Assembly (NCBI RefSeq): GCF_014648415.1
Contig: NZ_BMRB01000004.1
Coordinates: forward strand, 186,001-250,000
Source of the DNA: Actinokineospora fastidiosa
Lineage (GTDB): Bacteria; Actinomycetota; Actinomycetes; Mycobacteriales; Pseudonocardiaceae
Length of the DNA: 64,000 bases
Direction: 5' to 3'
Made by a program: the position numbers and the translations under genes. Below, piece by piece: positions 6,936 to 16,554 of this stretch. The notes below the pieces were generated by a model, which saw only the letters and a list, made by a program, of their open reading frames with translations, was not told the origin of the DNA and searched no databases. Position 1 is the first letter of the stretch, and each line of letters starts with the position of its first letter.

Positions 6936-8788
6936 CCGCCCAGCTGACGCCCACCACCGTCATCGGCGACGGCTTCCTGGCCGCGCACCTGGCCGCCCGC
7001 CTCCGCGACGTGCCCGCGCTGGTCCTGGTCGCCGAGCTGGACCGGCTCGCCGAGCACAACGACACCATCGTCGAGTGCCTGGGCACCGGCAGGCCGCTGC
7101 TGTTCGTCGGGACCTGGCGCTCGTTCGTCTACATCGGACCGTACTGGCGCCCCGGCACGGCGGGCTGCCCGCACTGCCTGGTCACCCGCACGGCCAACTC
7201 GCCGTTCGGCCCGGACTTCGCAGGCGACGCGCTCGCCGAGGCCGTGCCGAGGGACATCGACGTCTGCGTGCTCGGCCCCGCCGTGCTCGGCATGGTCGAG
7301 GCCTACGTCCGCGCCGCCACCGACGACGGGTCCGTCATCGTCGTCGACGGCCAGAACGGGACCGCGGAGCGCCGCAATCTGCTCGCCGACTCCACCTGCC
7401 CCAGCTGCGGCGTGACCACCTCGGACACCGTGCCCGCGTTCACCGACGCGCCGCTGACCAAGCTCGCCCCCACCACCCTGCGCACGGCCGAGCTGGACGC
7501 CGAGACCGTGGAGCGGGAGTACCTGTTCAGCGGGCTGGGCCTGTTCACCGAGGTCCGCCAGGACCTGCAGAGCCCGATCGGCGCCTGCTCGGTCGAGCTG
7601 TCCACCCGGTGGGGCAGGCGCGAACCGGCCATCGGACGCGGCCGCACGTACCGGGGCAGCCGCACCATCGCCGTCCTCGAAGGGCTCGAACGCTACGCCG
7701 GGCTGCACCGCGGCGGCAGGCGCGCGCCGGTCCGCGCGGCCTACCGCGAGGTCGCCGACACCGCCGTGCACCCGCTCGACCTGGGCACGCACCCGCGCGA
7801 GTCCTACCGCCTGCCCGGCTTCCGCTACCGCGAGTTCCACCCCGACACCGTGGTCGACTGGGTGTGGGCGTACTCCTTCCGCAGGCGCGACCGGGTGCTC
7901 GTCCCGGAGCGGGCCGCCTTCTGGGGGCCGCGCCACGACGGCGAGACCGCCTTCGTCTACGACACCTCCAACGGCTGCGCCCTGGGCAACTCCGTCGAGG
8001 AGGCCGTCCTGCACGGCCTGCGGGAGGTCGCCGAGCGCGACTCCTTCCTGCTCACCTGGTACCGCCGCCTCACCCTGCCCGAGGTCGACCTGGCCACCGC
8101 GCCGGAGTCCGTTCAGGCGCTGGTGCGCAAGGCGCGGCTGTTCACCGGGTTCGGCTTCCGCGCGTTTCAGTCCACGATGGAATACGGGATGCCGACGTTC
8201 TGGCTGGTCGCGGAGAACACCGCCGACGACGGGCCGAGGGTGCTCGCAGGCGCTGGCGCTCACCCCGACCCCGCACAGGCCATCGCGGGCGGGCTGCACG
8301 AGCTGATCGGCAGCGTCATGGCCACCCAGCACAGCTACCCGCGCAGACGCCCCGACGGCCTCGCGATGCTCGCCGACCCGGGGCTGATCACCCGCATGGA
8401 GGACCACTCCCTGGTCGGCGCCCTGCCCGAGGCCCGCGAGCGGTACGCGTTCCTGCTCGACGGCGACCACGACCGCGTCGCGCTGGCCGACGTGCCCGCC
8501 TTGGTCACCACCGGGGACGACCTGCGCGCCGACCTCGACCTCGCGGTGTCCGGGGTGCTCGCGGCGGGCCTCGACGTGCTGGTGGTCGACCAGACGATGC
8601 CCGAGCTGCGCCGCACCGGCCTGGCCTGTGTGCGGGTGCTGGTGCCCGGCGCGGTGCCGATGACGTTCGGCCACCGCAACCGCCGCACCGTCGGGCTGCC
8701 GAGGCTGACCGAGGGCACGGGCGTGCCGTACCGCTCCGGGCTCGCCGACGGGGAGGAGGTCGGATGCGTTCCCCATCCGTTCCCGTGA
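6932..8788 (+). CDS. nosG: YcaO cyclodehydratase (NosG homologue)
   Basis: A 618-residue protein with a GTG start overlapping the previous stop. The N-terminal third carries two Cys pairs, CPHC and CPSC, consistent with the zinc-binding ThiF/C-protein remnant. The C-terminal two thirds are YcaO, with the acidic ATP-site helix VEEAVLHGLREVAERDSF, and the protein ends in PHPFP, a Pro-rich tail as in cyclodehydratases. It is expected to use ATP to convert core Cys residues to thiazolines, which the following dehydrogenase oxidises. The last 25 bp overlap that next gene. Confidence 0.92.
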   Translation: MTAQLTPTTVIGDGFLAAHLAARLRDVPALVLVAELDRLAEHNDTIVECLGTGRPLLFVGTWRSFVYIGPYWRPGTAGCPHCLVTRTANSPFGPDFAGDALAEAVPRDIDVCVLGPAVLGMVEAYVRAATDDGSVIVVDGQNGTAERRNLLADSTCPSCGVTTSDTVPAFTDAPLTKLAPTTLRTAELDAETVEREYLFSGLGLFTEVRQDLQSPIGACSVELSTRWGRREPAIGRGRTYRGSRTIAVLEGLERYAGLHRGGRRAPVRAAYREVADTAVHPLDLGTHPRESYRLPGFRYREFHPDTVVDWVWAYSFRRRDRVLVPERAAFWGPRHDGETAFVYDTSNGCALGNSVEEAVLHGLREVAERDSFLLTWYRRLTLPEVDLATAPESVQALVRKARLFTGFGFRAFQSTMEYGMPTFWLVAENTADDGPRVLAGAGAHPDPAQAIAGGLHELIGSVMATQHSYPRRRPDGLAMLADPGLITRMEDHSLVGALPEARERYAFLLDGDHDRVALADVPALVTTGDDLRADLDLAVSGVLAAGLDVLVVDQTMPELRRTGLACVRVLVPGAVPMTFGHRNRRTVGLPRLTEGTGVPYRSGLADGEEVGCVPHPFP

Positions 8789-10164
8789 TCGACGGCTTCA
8801 CCGCCGCGCTGCGCGAGACGCCGAAGGACGTCAACCCGGCGGACTGGCGCGTCGACTGGGACCGCGCGCCGTGGCCGGTCAAGGTCTACGCCGACGCCGA
8901 CCGGGTCCCGCTGGGCACGGCCGACCCGCTCGGGCGGCTGCTCTGGCTCGGCTTCGGCGTCACCCGGGTGCGGTTCGACCCGGCGGGCGGGCGGCCGCCG
9001 ACCCCGCGCGACCCGGCGCCCGCCGCGCCGCGCTACCTCACCCGCCGCCCGATCCCCTCCGGCGGCGGCATGTACCCGACCGAGGTGTACGTGCTGCGCG
9101 ACCAGCGCGCCTACCACTACGACCCGTACCGGCACGACCTCGTCGACCTGCACCGGCCCGTGCCAGCTGGCACCGCTTCGGTGGCGCTGGTGCTGGCCAA
9201 CCGGCCGGGCAAGAACTACTTCAAGTACGGCGACTTCGCCGCCCGCCTCGGCGCGGTCGACGCGGGCGTCGCCGTCGGCCGCGCCGTGCGCCTCGGCCAG
9301 GCCGCCTTCGGCCACACCGAGCTGTGCCTGGACTTCGCCGACGAGCGGCTGAACGCCCTGCTCGGCCTGGACGGCGCGGAGGAGACCGCGCTGGCCGTCC
9401 TCGGCCTGGGCCGGGCCACCTGCGCCGAGCCCGTCCCGCGACCGGCGTGCGATCCGCCGACCACGGTGGACCGCAGGCTCCCGGTGCCGGTCTCCGACCG
9501 CTTCGACGCCCTGCGCCGGGCCGCCTACCAGCACACACCGCCGCTGCCCGTGCCGGACCGCAGGGGACCGGCCCCGGCCGTCCCGCCGGTGGACGCCGCC
9601 GCGCTGCTGCGCCGGACCTCCAACGGCAGGCTGTTCACCGGGCGGGCGGTCGCCAGGGCGGCGCTGACCCGGGTGCTCGACGAGGCCACCGCCGCGCTCG
9701 ACCTGCTCAGGTGGAGCGGCCACGGCCTGCTCGGCCAGGACGTGGACGTGCGCTGCGCCGTGCACAACGTGGACGGCGTCGAACCCGGCTGGTACGGCCG
9801 CGACCTCGTCGGCGTCCCCGGCGACACCGGCCGGGTCCTGCAGGCGGCACTGTTCGCCGAGACCTACAACGTCGACCTCGCCGCGTTCACCGTGCACGTC
9901 GTGGCCGCCACCGACCACCGCGCGGCCGGGCGGGGCGAGCGCGGCTACCGGGAGCAGCAGCTGGCCGTCGGCGCGGCGGTCGACGCGGTCGTCTCGGCCG
10001 CAGCGGCGCTGGGTCTGGGCAGCCACCCCGTCCTGGGCTTCGACACCCCGGCGGTGGACCGCGCCTACGGCCTCACCGGCACCGGCCGCGGCGCCCACGC
10101 CCAGATCTCCGTCGGCGCCGCGCGCCCGGCGCCGTACGTGGAGGTGACGGTGATGCCGCGATGA
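8764..10164 (+). CDS. nosF: FMN-dependent azoline dehydrogenase (NosF homologue)
   Basis: A 466-residue SagB-type nitroreductase-like protein. The N-terminal half contains RRPIPSGGGMYPTEVYVL, the typical flavin-binding stretch of azoline dehydrogenases. A second nitroreductase-like half begins near SNGRLFTGR and ends with LGLGSHPVLGFD. It oxidises thiazolines made by the YcaO enzyme to thiazoles. The ATG at 8764 is preceded by GGGGAGGAGG, a strong ribosome site inside the end of the previous gene. The stop overlaps the following start (ATGA). Confidence 0.9.
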   Translation: MRSPSVPVIDGFTAALRETPKDVNPADWRVDWDRAPWPVKVYADADRVPLGTADPLGRLLWLGFGVTRVRFDPAGGRPPTPRDPAPAAPRYLTRRPIPSGGGMYPTEVYVLRDQRAYHYDPYRHDLVDLHRPVPAGTASVALVLANRPGKNYFKYGDFAARLGAVDAGVAVGRAVRLGQAAFGHTELCLDFADERLNALLGLDGAEETALAVLGLGRATCAEPVPRPACDPPTTVDRRLPVPVSDRFDALRRAAYQHTPPLPVPDRRGPAPAVPPVDAAALLRRTSNGRLFTGRAVARAALTRVLDEATAALDLLRWSGHGLLGQDVDVRCAVHNVDGVEPGWYGRDLVGVPGDTGRVLQAALFAETYNVDLAAFTVHVVAATDHRAAGRGERGYREQQLAVGAAVDAVVSAAAALGLGSHPVLGFDTPAVDRAYGLTGTGRGAHAQISVGAARPAPYVEVTVMPR

Positions 10165-12698
10165 GCTTCAGCCCCTACGTCCTGTTCCGGCGGGGCACGC
10201 TGGGCCCCGCCGCGCTGTCCGGCGTCGTCCCGGAGCGCACCTGGGCCCTGCTCGCGGAGACCGCCGAGCCCGACGACCTGCGCGAGCGCCTGTCCGACGC
10301 GCTGCACGCCCTCATCCCCGCGCTGCCCGCCGACCGCCGCCGCGCCTGGCTGAAGGTCCGGCGCGACGTCCACAACGGACGCGTGCCCAGCCCGCCCGAC
10401 GACCCGCTGCCCCCCGGCACCGCCGCGCTGCTGCGCGAGTGGACCGCGCGGCAGGCCGAGTCGCTGCGGCACGCCGACGCCGTCGCCGCCGCCTACGCCG
10501 AGGACCTCGACGCCGCCCGCAAGACGCTGGCCGACGTCGCGCTCGGCGAGGACTTCCAGCGCGGCGTGCAGCTGTCCGGCGAGGACGTCCACCGCGAGGT
10601 GCGCGCCTACGCCGCCGACCCGTTCGACACCTCGCGCAAGCCGAGCAGGCGGCGCAGGGCCGAGAGCACGATCACCAGCTTCGCCTACCGGGTGGCGTTC
10701 AAACCGTCGCCGTTCGGCTCGTTCACCGAGATCGGCGCGCACCCGTTCGCCCCGGGCGAGGGCCGGGGCGAACGGGTCGCCATGACCCGGCTGAGCGTGG
10801 GCCTGCTCGCCTGGATGGCCCACCAGCTGCACCGCCTCGACTGCGCGGACGACGTGCTCCGCGTGCGCATCAACAACTCCCTGCTGATCGACGGCGACCA
10901 GGCGGTGTTCGCCCGCAGGCCGCTGGAGGGCGCCGACGACGGCTTCACCCCCGACCGGATCGTCACCGCGCGCAACTCCGCCCTGGTCGGCCTCCTGCGG
11001 ACGCTGCTCGGCGAGCACGACCGCACCGTGCGCGACCTCCGTGATCGCCTCATCGAGGCGGGTCTCGACCGCGAAGGCGCGCAGAACACGATCGACCAGC
11101 TCGTCAAGCTCGGCCTCTGCCACCGCGGCCTCGGCTTCCCCGACCAGCTGACCACCCAGGCCGACGCCGCCGCCCGCGTGCTCCGCGCCGCGGGCACGGA
11201 GCAGGCCGTGCGCTGCGCGGAGGTGTACGAGGGCCTGCGCGACATCGAGGACCGCTACGCCGACGCCGACGCCGAGCGGCGCACCGGGCTGCTCGCCGAC
11301 CTGCGCGCCCTCGTCCAGCGCTTCGTCGACATCCTCGGCTGCCCGCCGCCCGCCAGGGAGGCGATGCGCGCGGCGATGTACGAGGACGTCGGCACCCGGG
11401 CAGCGGCGGCCACCTGGCGGCCCGCGCTCCTGACGGCCAACCGCGAGCACTTCGCCCTGTTCCAGCGCATCGTGCCCGTGCTCGACGACGCCACCATCGA
11501 GAAGCTGGGCCTCTACGCGTTCTTCGCCCGCCACTACGGCGAGGACCACGCGGGCGTGCCGCTGCTGGAGCTGTACCGCGCCTTCTCCGCGCTCACGCCG
11601 AAGGAGGCCAGCGCGGTCATGTGCGGGGTCGGCGACCCGGCGTCCGACCGGGTCCGCGACCTGCGCGCGGAGTTCTTCACCTTCCTCCGCGAGCAGCCCG
11701 AGGACCTGCGCATCGACCCGGCCGCGCTGGCGGCCTACGCCGACGCGCTGCCCGCGACCGTCGTCCCATGGCGCTCGGCGGCCTACCGGGTCCAGATCGG
11801 CGACAAGGTGGTCGTCAACGGGGTCACCACCGGGCACGGCGTGTTCTTCTCCCGCTACTGCGACCTCCTGGAGACCGGCGACGGCTGGAACATGCGGACC
11901 GCGCTGCGCGAGCACATCGCGGCCACCGCGCCCCGCCAGACCGACATCACCGCGGCGCTGGGCCTCAACTTCAACCTCCACCCCCGCCTCAGCCCGCACG
12001 AGCTGGTCTACCCGGGGTCGGTGCCGCTGCCGGGCGCCGAGCACACGCTGACCCTGGCTGACCTGGTCGTCACCGCCGACCGCGCGACCCGCCGCCTCAC
12101 CCTGATCTCCACAAAGGACGGACAGCCGATCGACCTGGTGCCGCTGAACTTCCTCTACCCGGCCGCCGCGCCCATGCTGTACCGGTTCCTCTGCGCCTTC
12201 GCCCCGACCCGCACCTACCGGGGCGGGCTGTGGGACCAGCTCGACCGGGTGCGCCCGTCGACCGGGCACCGGCCCCGGGTCCTGCTCGGCGACCTCGTGC
12301 TGGACCGCCGCTCCTGGCGGTTCCGCGCCGCCGACCTGCCCGACCGCGACGGCCTGGAGCGCCAGGACCTCGGCGCGGTCACCGCGTTCGACCGCTGGCG
12401 GCGCGAGCACGGCCTGCCCAGGCACACGTTCTTCCGCGTGCACGCGCCCCGGCCGGTCGCCGACGGCGAGCGGGACTTCCTCGCCGAGACCCGCCAGTGG
12501 GCGCTGGAGGCCCGCAGCGCGCGCCTGCACAAGCCGCACTACCTCGACAGCCGCAACCCGTTCCTGCTGCACGTGCTCGCCAAGCAGGCCAGGGACGGCG
12601 ACGTCGTGTTCCACGAGTGCCTGCCCGAGCCCGCCGAGCACCCCGCCGAGGAGTTCTTCGTGGAGTACAACCTGGAGGGAGACGCCCATGTCGGCTGA
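10161..12698 (+). CDS. nosE: LanB-type dehydratase, tRNA-Glu-dependent glutamylation part (NosE homologue)
   Basis: An 845-residue protein, the usual size of the split glutamylating part of class I lanthipeptide-type dehydratases in thiopeptide clusters. The conserved stretch TSFAYRVAFKPSPFGSFTE is visible near residue 175. It transfers glutamate from glutamyl-tRNA to core Ser/Thr side chains; elimination is done by the separate small protein encoded next. The ATG at 10161 overlaps the previous stop. Dehydroalanines made here are also the substrates for the pyridine-forming cycloaddition. Confidence 0.93.
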   Translation: MSFSPYVLFRRGTLGPAALSGVVPERTWALLAETAEPDDLRERLSDALHALIPALPADRRRAWLKVRRDVHNGRVPSPPDDPLPPGTAALLREWTARQAESLRHADAVAAAYAEDLDAARKTLADVALGEDFQRGVQLSGEDVHREVRAYAADPFDTSRKPSRRRRAESTITSFAYRVAFKPSPFGSFTEIGAHPFAPGEGRGERVAMTRLSVGLLAWMAHQLHRLDCADDVLRVRINNSLLIDGDQAVFARRPLEGADDGFTPDRIVTARNSALVGLLRTLLGEHDRTVRDLRDRLIEAGLDREGAQNTIDQLVKLGLCHRGLGFPDQLTTQADAAARVLRAAGTEQAVRCAEVYEGLRDIEDRYADADAERRTGLLADLRALVQRFVDILGCPPPAREAMRAAMYEDVGTRAAAATWRPALLTANREHFALFQRIVPVLDDATIEKLGLYAFFARHYGEDHAGVPLLELYRAFSALTPKEASAVMCGVGDPASDRVRDLRAEFFTFLREQPEDLRIDPAALAAYADALPATVVPWRSAAYRVQIGDKVVVNGVTTGHGVFFSRYCDLLETGDGWNMRTALREHIAATAPRQTDITAALGLNFNLHPRLSPHELVYPGSVPLPGAEHTLTLADLVVTADRATRRLTLISTKDGQPIDLVPLNFLYPAAAPMLYRFLCAFAPTRTYRGGLWDQLDRVRPSTGHRPRVLLGDLVLDRRSWRFRAADLPDRDGLERQDLGAVTAFDRWRREHGLPRHTFFRVHAPRPVADGERDFLAETRQWALEARSARLHKPHYLDSRNPFLLHVLAKQARDGDVVFHECLPEPAEHPAEEFFVEYNLEGDAHVG

Positions 12699-13656
12699 GC
12701 CGTGGCGCAGCGTGCACATCCACCGGTACGGGCTGCAGGACGAGTTCCTGGTCGAGGCCGTCGCCCCGGTGCTGGCCGACCTCCGCGACGCCGTCCCCGC
12801 CTGGTTCTTCCTGCGCTACTGGCAGGGCGGCCACCACATCCGGCTGCGCATGCGCACCGACGCCGACACCCTCGACGCGGTCACCGGCAAGCTCGCCGCC
12901 TACCTCGCCGAGCACCCCAGCGGCGCGGACTTCGACGCCGACGAGTTCCGCGCCGCCCAGCCGACCATGGCCGCGCTGGAGGACGAGCGGGTCGACGACG
13001 TCCTGCCCGCCGACACCATCCGCCCGGCCCGGTACACCCCCGAACTGCACAAGTACGGCGGGGAGCGCGGGGTGCGCGCCGCCGAGCGGTTCTTCCACGC
13101 CAGCAGCGAGGTCGTCCTCGGCACGCTGAGCGCCGCGGCGGGCAACTCCGGCAGGCGGCTGGGCGCGGGCTTCTCCATGATGCTGCGCGGGCTGCTCGCC
13201 GCGGGCCGCACGCCTGCGCAGATGGCGGCGTTCTTCCGGCACTACTGCCTGCTCTGGGCGCCGTACACCTTCGACCAGTTCCTCGACGCCTGGCCCGCCC
13301 TGCTCGAGGCCCGCGCCCCCGTGATGCGCGCGCACGCCGAGAGCGTGCTGGAGGCCCGGCTCGACGGCGACCCGTTCCACGACGCCGTGCGCGACACGTG
13401 GGCCGCGGTCGACGACGACGTGCTCGACGCGGTGACCCTCGCGGGCGCCGACGCCCCGCGCGAGCGGCGCGAGCAGGTGCTGCTCGTCAGCTACCTGCAC
13501 ACCCACAACAACCGGCTCGGCCTGATCCCCGAGCACGAGTCCTTCCTCGGCTTCCTCGGCCACCACGTGCTGAGCGAGTGCGCGGGCGCCACCCCGGCCG
13601 ACGACCTGCCGGGCGCTGTGCGGGAACACCGGGAGCAGCGGCTCGGCGCGAGCTGA
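12688..13656 (+). CDS. nosD: LanB-type elimination protein (NosD homologue)
   Basis: A 322-residue protein of the thiopeptide-type bacteriocin domain family. The N-terminus has the characteristic WFFLRYWQGGHHIRLRMR region, and HTHNNRLGL is present near the C-terminus. Split LanB systems pair this lyase with the glutamylating enzyme to give dehydroalanine and dehydrobutyrine. The start overlaps the preceding gene by 11 bp, with GGAGGGAG upstream. Pyridine synthases belong to the same superfamily, so a swap of roles with the partial gene at 1-121 cannot be excluded. The order matches nosE-nosD. Confidence 0.85.
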   Translation: MSAEPWRSVHIHRYGLQDEFLVEAVAPVLADLRDAVPAWFFLRYWQGGHHIRLRMRTDADTLDAVTGKLAAYLAEHPSGADFDADEFRAAQPTMAALEDERVDDVLPADTIRPARYTPELHKYGGERGVRAAERFFHASSEVVLGTLSAAAGNSGRRLGAGFSMMLRGLLAAGRTPAQMAAFFRHYCLLWAPYTFDQFLDAWPALLEARAPVMRAHAESVLEARLDGDPFHDAVRDTWAAVDDDVLDAVTLAGADAPRERREQVLLVSYLHTHNNRLGLIPEHESFLGFLGHHVLSECAGATPADDLPGAVREHREQRLGAS

Positions 13657-13679
13657 GCCGACCGACGTAGGAGACGCGA

Positions 13680-14903
13680 GTGGACCTGACAAGCAAGACG
13701 TACCCGTTCGAGCGCAAGTGCCCGTTCGCCATGCCCGAGGAGTTCGCCTGGATCAGGGCGAACCAGCCGGTGGCCAGGGTCAAGCTGGCCAGCGGCGACC
13801 CCGCCTGGCTGGTGACCAGGTACGACGACGTGCGCGCCGCGCTCACCGACGCCCGCTTCAGCCGGTCGATCAACCAGGAGGGCGCGGCCAGGGTCGACAC
13901 CGGCTTCGCCGCCGACCGCTCCAGCCCGGTGTTCACCTTCGGCGGCTCCATCTCCATGCCGCCCGGCCACACCCGCTGGCGGCGCATCGTCAACAAGGCG
14001 TTCACCCAGCGGCAGGCCGACGCCATGCGCCCGCGCATCGCCCAGCACACCGAGGACGTGCTCGACGAGATCCAGGCCAGGGGCGGCGGCTTCGACCTGA
14101 TGGCCGACTTCGCCTACCAGCTGCCGATCCGGGTGATCGCCGAGCTGCTGGGCATCGACGAGAGCGGCCGCCCGGAGTTCACCGAGCTGGCCGCCAAGCT
14201 GACCCGCAGGGACATGCAGTCCGGCTTCGCCGCGTTCGGCGAGGCGCTGCAGGGCATCGGCCGCTACGCGATCGGGCTCATCGTCCGCAAGCGCAAGGAC
14301 CTCGGCGACGACCTGCTGAGCACGCTGATCGGCCTGCACGACGACGATGACACCCAGCTGTCCAACGAGGAGCTGGTGTCCACGGTCATCCTGCTGCTGA
14401 TGGCGGGCTACGAGAGCACCGCCGTGCAGTTCGGCAACGGCTTCTACGCCCTGTTCCGCAACCCCGAGCAGCTGGCCAGGCTCAAGGCGAACCCCGCGCT
14501 GATCGGCACCGCGGTCGAGGAGATCCTGCGCTGGGCGCAGATGGGCACCGGGTTCGCCGTGGCCAAGTTCGCCACCGAGGACATCGAGCTGGGCGGCGTC
14601 ACGATCCCGTCGGGGTCGACGGTGTTCGTCTCCCTCGGCTCGGGCAACCGGGACGAGGCCGTGTTCGGCGCGGACTCCGAGGACTTCGACATCGCCCGCG
14701 CGCAGGCGGCCCGCCAGCTCGCCTTCGGCAGCGGCCCGCACTACTGCCTGGGCGCGGCGCTGGCCAGGGCCGAGATGCAGGAGGGCTTCCAGCGGCTGTT
14801 CGCCCGCTTCCCCGACCTGCGCTTCGACGGCGACCTGGACGACGTCGTGCTGAGCAGCAACCTGTTCACCTTCTACCCGCGCGCGCTGCCGGTGCTGCCG
14901 TGA
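13680..14903 (+). CDS. Cytochrome P450 (canonical motifs)
   Basis: A 407-residue P450 with a GTG start, the I-helix AGYEST, ExxR in EEILR and the heme loop FGSGPHYCLGAA. All catalytic signatures are intact. It is the first of six P450s in the cluster and directly follows the dehydratase genes. In nosiheptide two P450s, NosB and NosC, hydroxylate the core Glu side chain and the pyridine. This gene and the minus-strand P450 at 21835-23022, which shares its CPF...EFAW N-terminus and AGYE(S/T) helix, are the best candidates for those roles. I cannot say which does which. Confidence 0.85.
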   Translation: MDLTSKTYPFERKCPFAMPEEFAWIRANQPVARVKLASGDPAWLVTRYDDVRAALTDARFSRSINQEGAARVDTGFAADRSSPVFTFGGSISMPPGHTRWRRIVNKAFTQRQADAMRPRIAQHTEDVLDEIQARGGGFDLMADFAYQLPIRVIAELLGIDESGRPEFTELAAKLTRRDMQSGFAAFGEALQGIGRYAIGLIVRKRKDLGDDLLSTLIGLHDDDDTQLSNEELVSTVILLLMAGYESTAVQFGNGFYALFRNPEQLARLKANPALIGTAVEEILRWAQMGTGFAVAKFATEDIELGGVTIPSGSTVFVSLGSGNRDEAVFGADSEDFDIARAQAARQLAFGSGPHYCLGAALARAEMQEGFQRLFARFPDLRFDGDLDDVVLSSNLFTFYPRALPVLP

Positions 14904-16039
14904 ACGCGCCGACCATGCCGCCGGGCCTGCGCTGGGACGACACCCGGTCGCGGCTCAAGGTGCTCACCCCGGAGCTGGCCGACATCGCGCTGCGCGACCC
15001 GCACATCATCACCGGGGTCGACCGCAGCAAGGAGTCCATGGCCCGGCTGATGCCCGCCGAGGACGGCGCGCCGACGATCGTGCAGTTCTTCGAGCTGTGG
15101 TACACGGTCAACGACAACTACACGCCGTTCAACACCGAGCTGCGCAAGGTCTTCACCGCCCGCTCCGCCGCGGAGTGCGCCGACCGGTTCACCGCGCTGG
15201 CCGCCCGGCACGCCGCGGCGCTGCCCGCGCGCGGCGACCTCGCCAGGGACTACTTCGGCCCGTACCTGACCACCAGCACGTTCGCCATGCTCGGCGTCCC
15301 CGAGGGCGACTGGCCGAACCTGACCAAGGTCGCCAAGCTCGTCATCCACCTGTTCAAGCAGCAGCTGCTGGGCGTCACCGAGCACAGCGCCGCCGAGGTG
15401 CGCGCGTTCGAGACGGTGATGCGGTACCTGAAGTCGCTGACCGACCGGCTGCTCGCCGACGGCAGCTCCCCGTTCCTCGACGCCGCCCGAACGCTGTCCA
15501 CGATGGACACCGGGACCTGGCCGATCGCCGCGCTCGTCGGCCAGCTGCTCATGGCGGGCATCGAGCCGATGATCACCGCGTCGGCCGTCGCGGTCCGGGA
15601 GATCTGGCGCGACCCGGCGCTGCCCGGGCGGCTGCGCGACGGCGACGCCGACGCCGGGCAGGTCGCCGAGGAGGTGATGCGCCAGCAGCCGCCGTTCGGC
15701 AACATCTTCCGGTTCGTCCGCGAACCCTGCGACTGCCTGGGCGTGCGGCTCGACCCCGGCACCGTCGTGGCGATCGACACCGCGGCGGTCAACCTCGCCG
15801 AGGCGCCCGCAGCCGACCCCGCGCACGGCTGCCCGGTGCGGCCCAGCGCGGTGCTGACCTTCGGCCGGGGCACGCACTACTGCCTGGGCGCCAACAGCGC
15901 CCGGCTCCAGGTGGCGACCGGGCTGCGCGAGCTGGTCCGGCGGCCGGTGGCGCTCGACCCCTCGGCCGTGCGGATCGACACGCACAACAACCTCAAGGAA
16001 GTCCGCGCCGTGCCATACACCCTCCAGGAGGAATCGTGA
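14900..16039 (+). CDS. Atypical cytochrome P450, I-helix Thr replaced
   Basis: A 379-residue P450 whose GTG start overlaps the previous stop. The heme loop FGRGTHYCLGAN and the K-helix EVMR are present, but the I-helix reads LLMAGIEPMIT, where Pro replaces the Thr of the usual AGxET proton-relay pair. It is paralogous to the P450 at 18322-19452: both contain ELADIALRDPHI and a QFFELWY segment near the start. Such enzymes may use another proton source, couple radicals or form C-C/C-O bonds instead of simple hydroxylation. In a nocathiacin-type product, extra oxidative linkages to the indole would be a plausible job; this is inference. Confidence 0.83.
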   Translation: MNAPTMPPGLRWDDTRSRLKVLTPELADIALRDPHIITGVDRSKESMARLMPAEDGAPTIVQFFELWYTVNDNYTPFNTELRKVFTARSAAECADRFTALAARHAAALPARGDLARDYFGPYLTTSTFAMLGVPEGDWPNLTKVAKLVIHLFKQQLLGVTEHSAAEVRAFETVMRYLKSLTDRLLADGSSPFLDAARTLSTMDTGTWPIAALVGQLLMAGIEPMITASAVAVREIWRDPALPGRLRDGDADAGQVAEEVMRQQPPFGNIFRFVREPCDCLGVRLDPGTVVAIDTAAVNLAEAPAADPAHGCPVRPSAVLTFGRGTHYCLGANSARLQVATGLRELVRRPVALDPSAVRIDTHNNLKEVRAVPYTLQEES

Positions 16040-16554
16040 CGACCCACGCCAACCACCCCAGCCACGAGGCCGCCCCCGAGGGCGTCGGCTTCGACGACAT
16101 CCCCGACATGCCCAACTTCGCCGTGCTGCTCGTCAGCGACCTGGAGAAGTCGCTGCAGTGGTACACCGAGGGACTGGGGTTCTGGGTGGAGAAGCAGCTC
16201 ACCGGCCCGGACGGCCAGCTCGCCGTCATCCACCTGCGCCGCGCCCAGTACCGCGACATGCTGCTGCGCCCGGCCCGCGAGCCGCTGACCGGCCCGCTCG
16301 GCAAGGGCGTGCGGCTCAGCTTCACCGTCAACGCCGAGACCGAGGCCACCATGCGCGAGATCGCCGACCGCCTCGCCGCGCTGCCGCAGGGCACGGTGAA
16401 CGGCCCGCTCTCCACCCCCTGGAACACCATCGACGTCGAGGCCACCGACCCCGACGGCTACGTCGTCGTGCTCACCACGGTGGCCGACCGCGCCCGCACG
16501 TGGACCGAGCTGAAGGACAGCGTCCGCTCCGACGACCGGCCGGTGCGGCTCTGA
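16036..16554 (+). CDS. VOC (glyoxalase/bleomycin-resistance) family protein
   Basis: A 172-residue protein of the vicinal-oxygen-chelate fold: residues from about 25 read NFAVLLVSDLEKSLQWYTE, the standard opening of a VOC module, and a second half ends TIDVEATDPDGYVVVLT. The GTG at 16036 overlaps the preceding stop and has AGGAGGA upstream. Members bind metals or sequester antibiotics, so this could be a drug-binding self-protection protein or a tailoring enzyme. The sequence does not decide between them. Confidence 0.75.
   Translation: MTTHANHPSHEAAPEGVGFDDIPDMPNFAVLLVSDLEKSLQWYTEGLGFWVEKQLTGPDGQLAVIHLRRAQYRDMLLRPAREPLTGPLGKGVRLSFTVNAETEATMREIADRLAALPQGTVNGPLSTPWNTIDVEATDPDGYVVVLTTVADRARTWTELKDSVRSDDRPVRL

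Noticed and set aside
10065-12719. Long open frame of 884 codons on the minus strand across the NosE gene
   Set aside because: It is a shadow of GC-rich codon bias: the plus-strand frame has family motifs and coupled ends, while the minus frame is low-complexity Val/Gly/Arg-rich with no motif.
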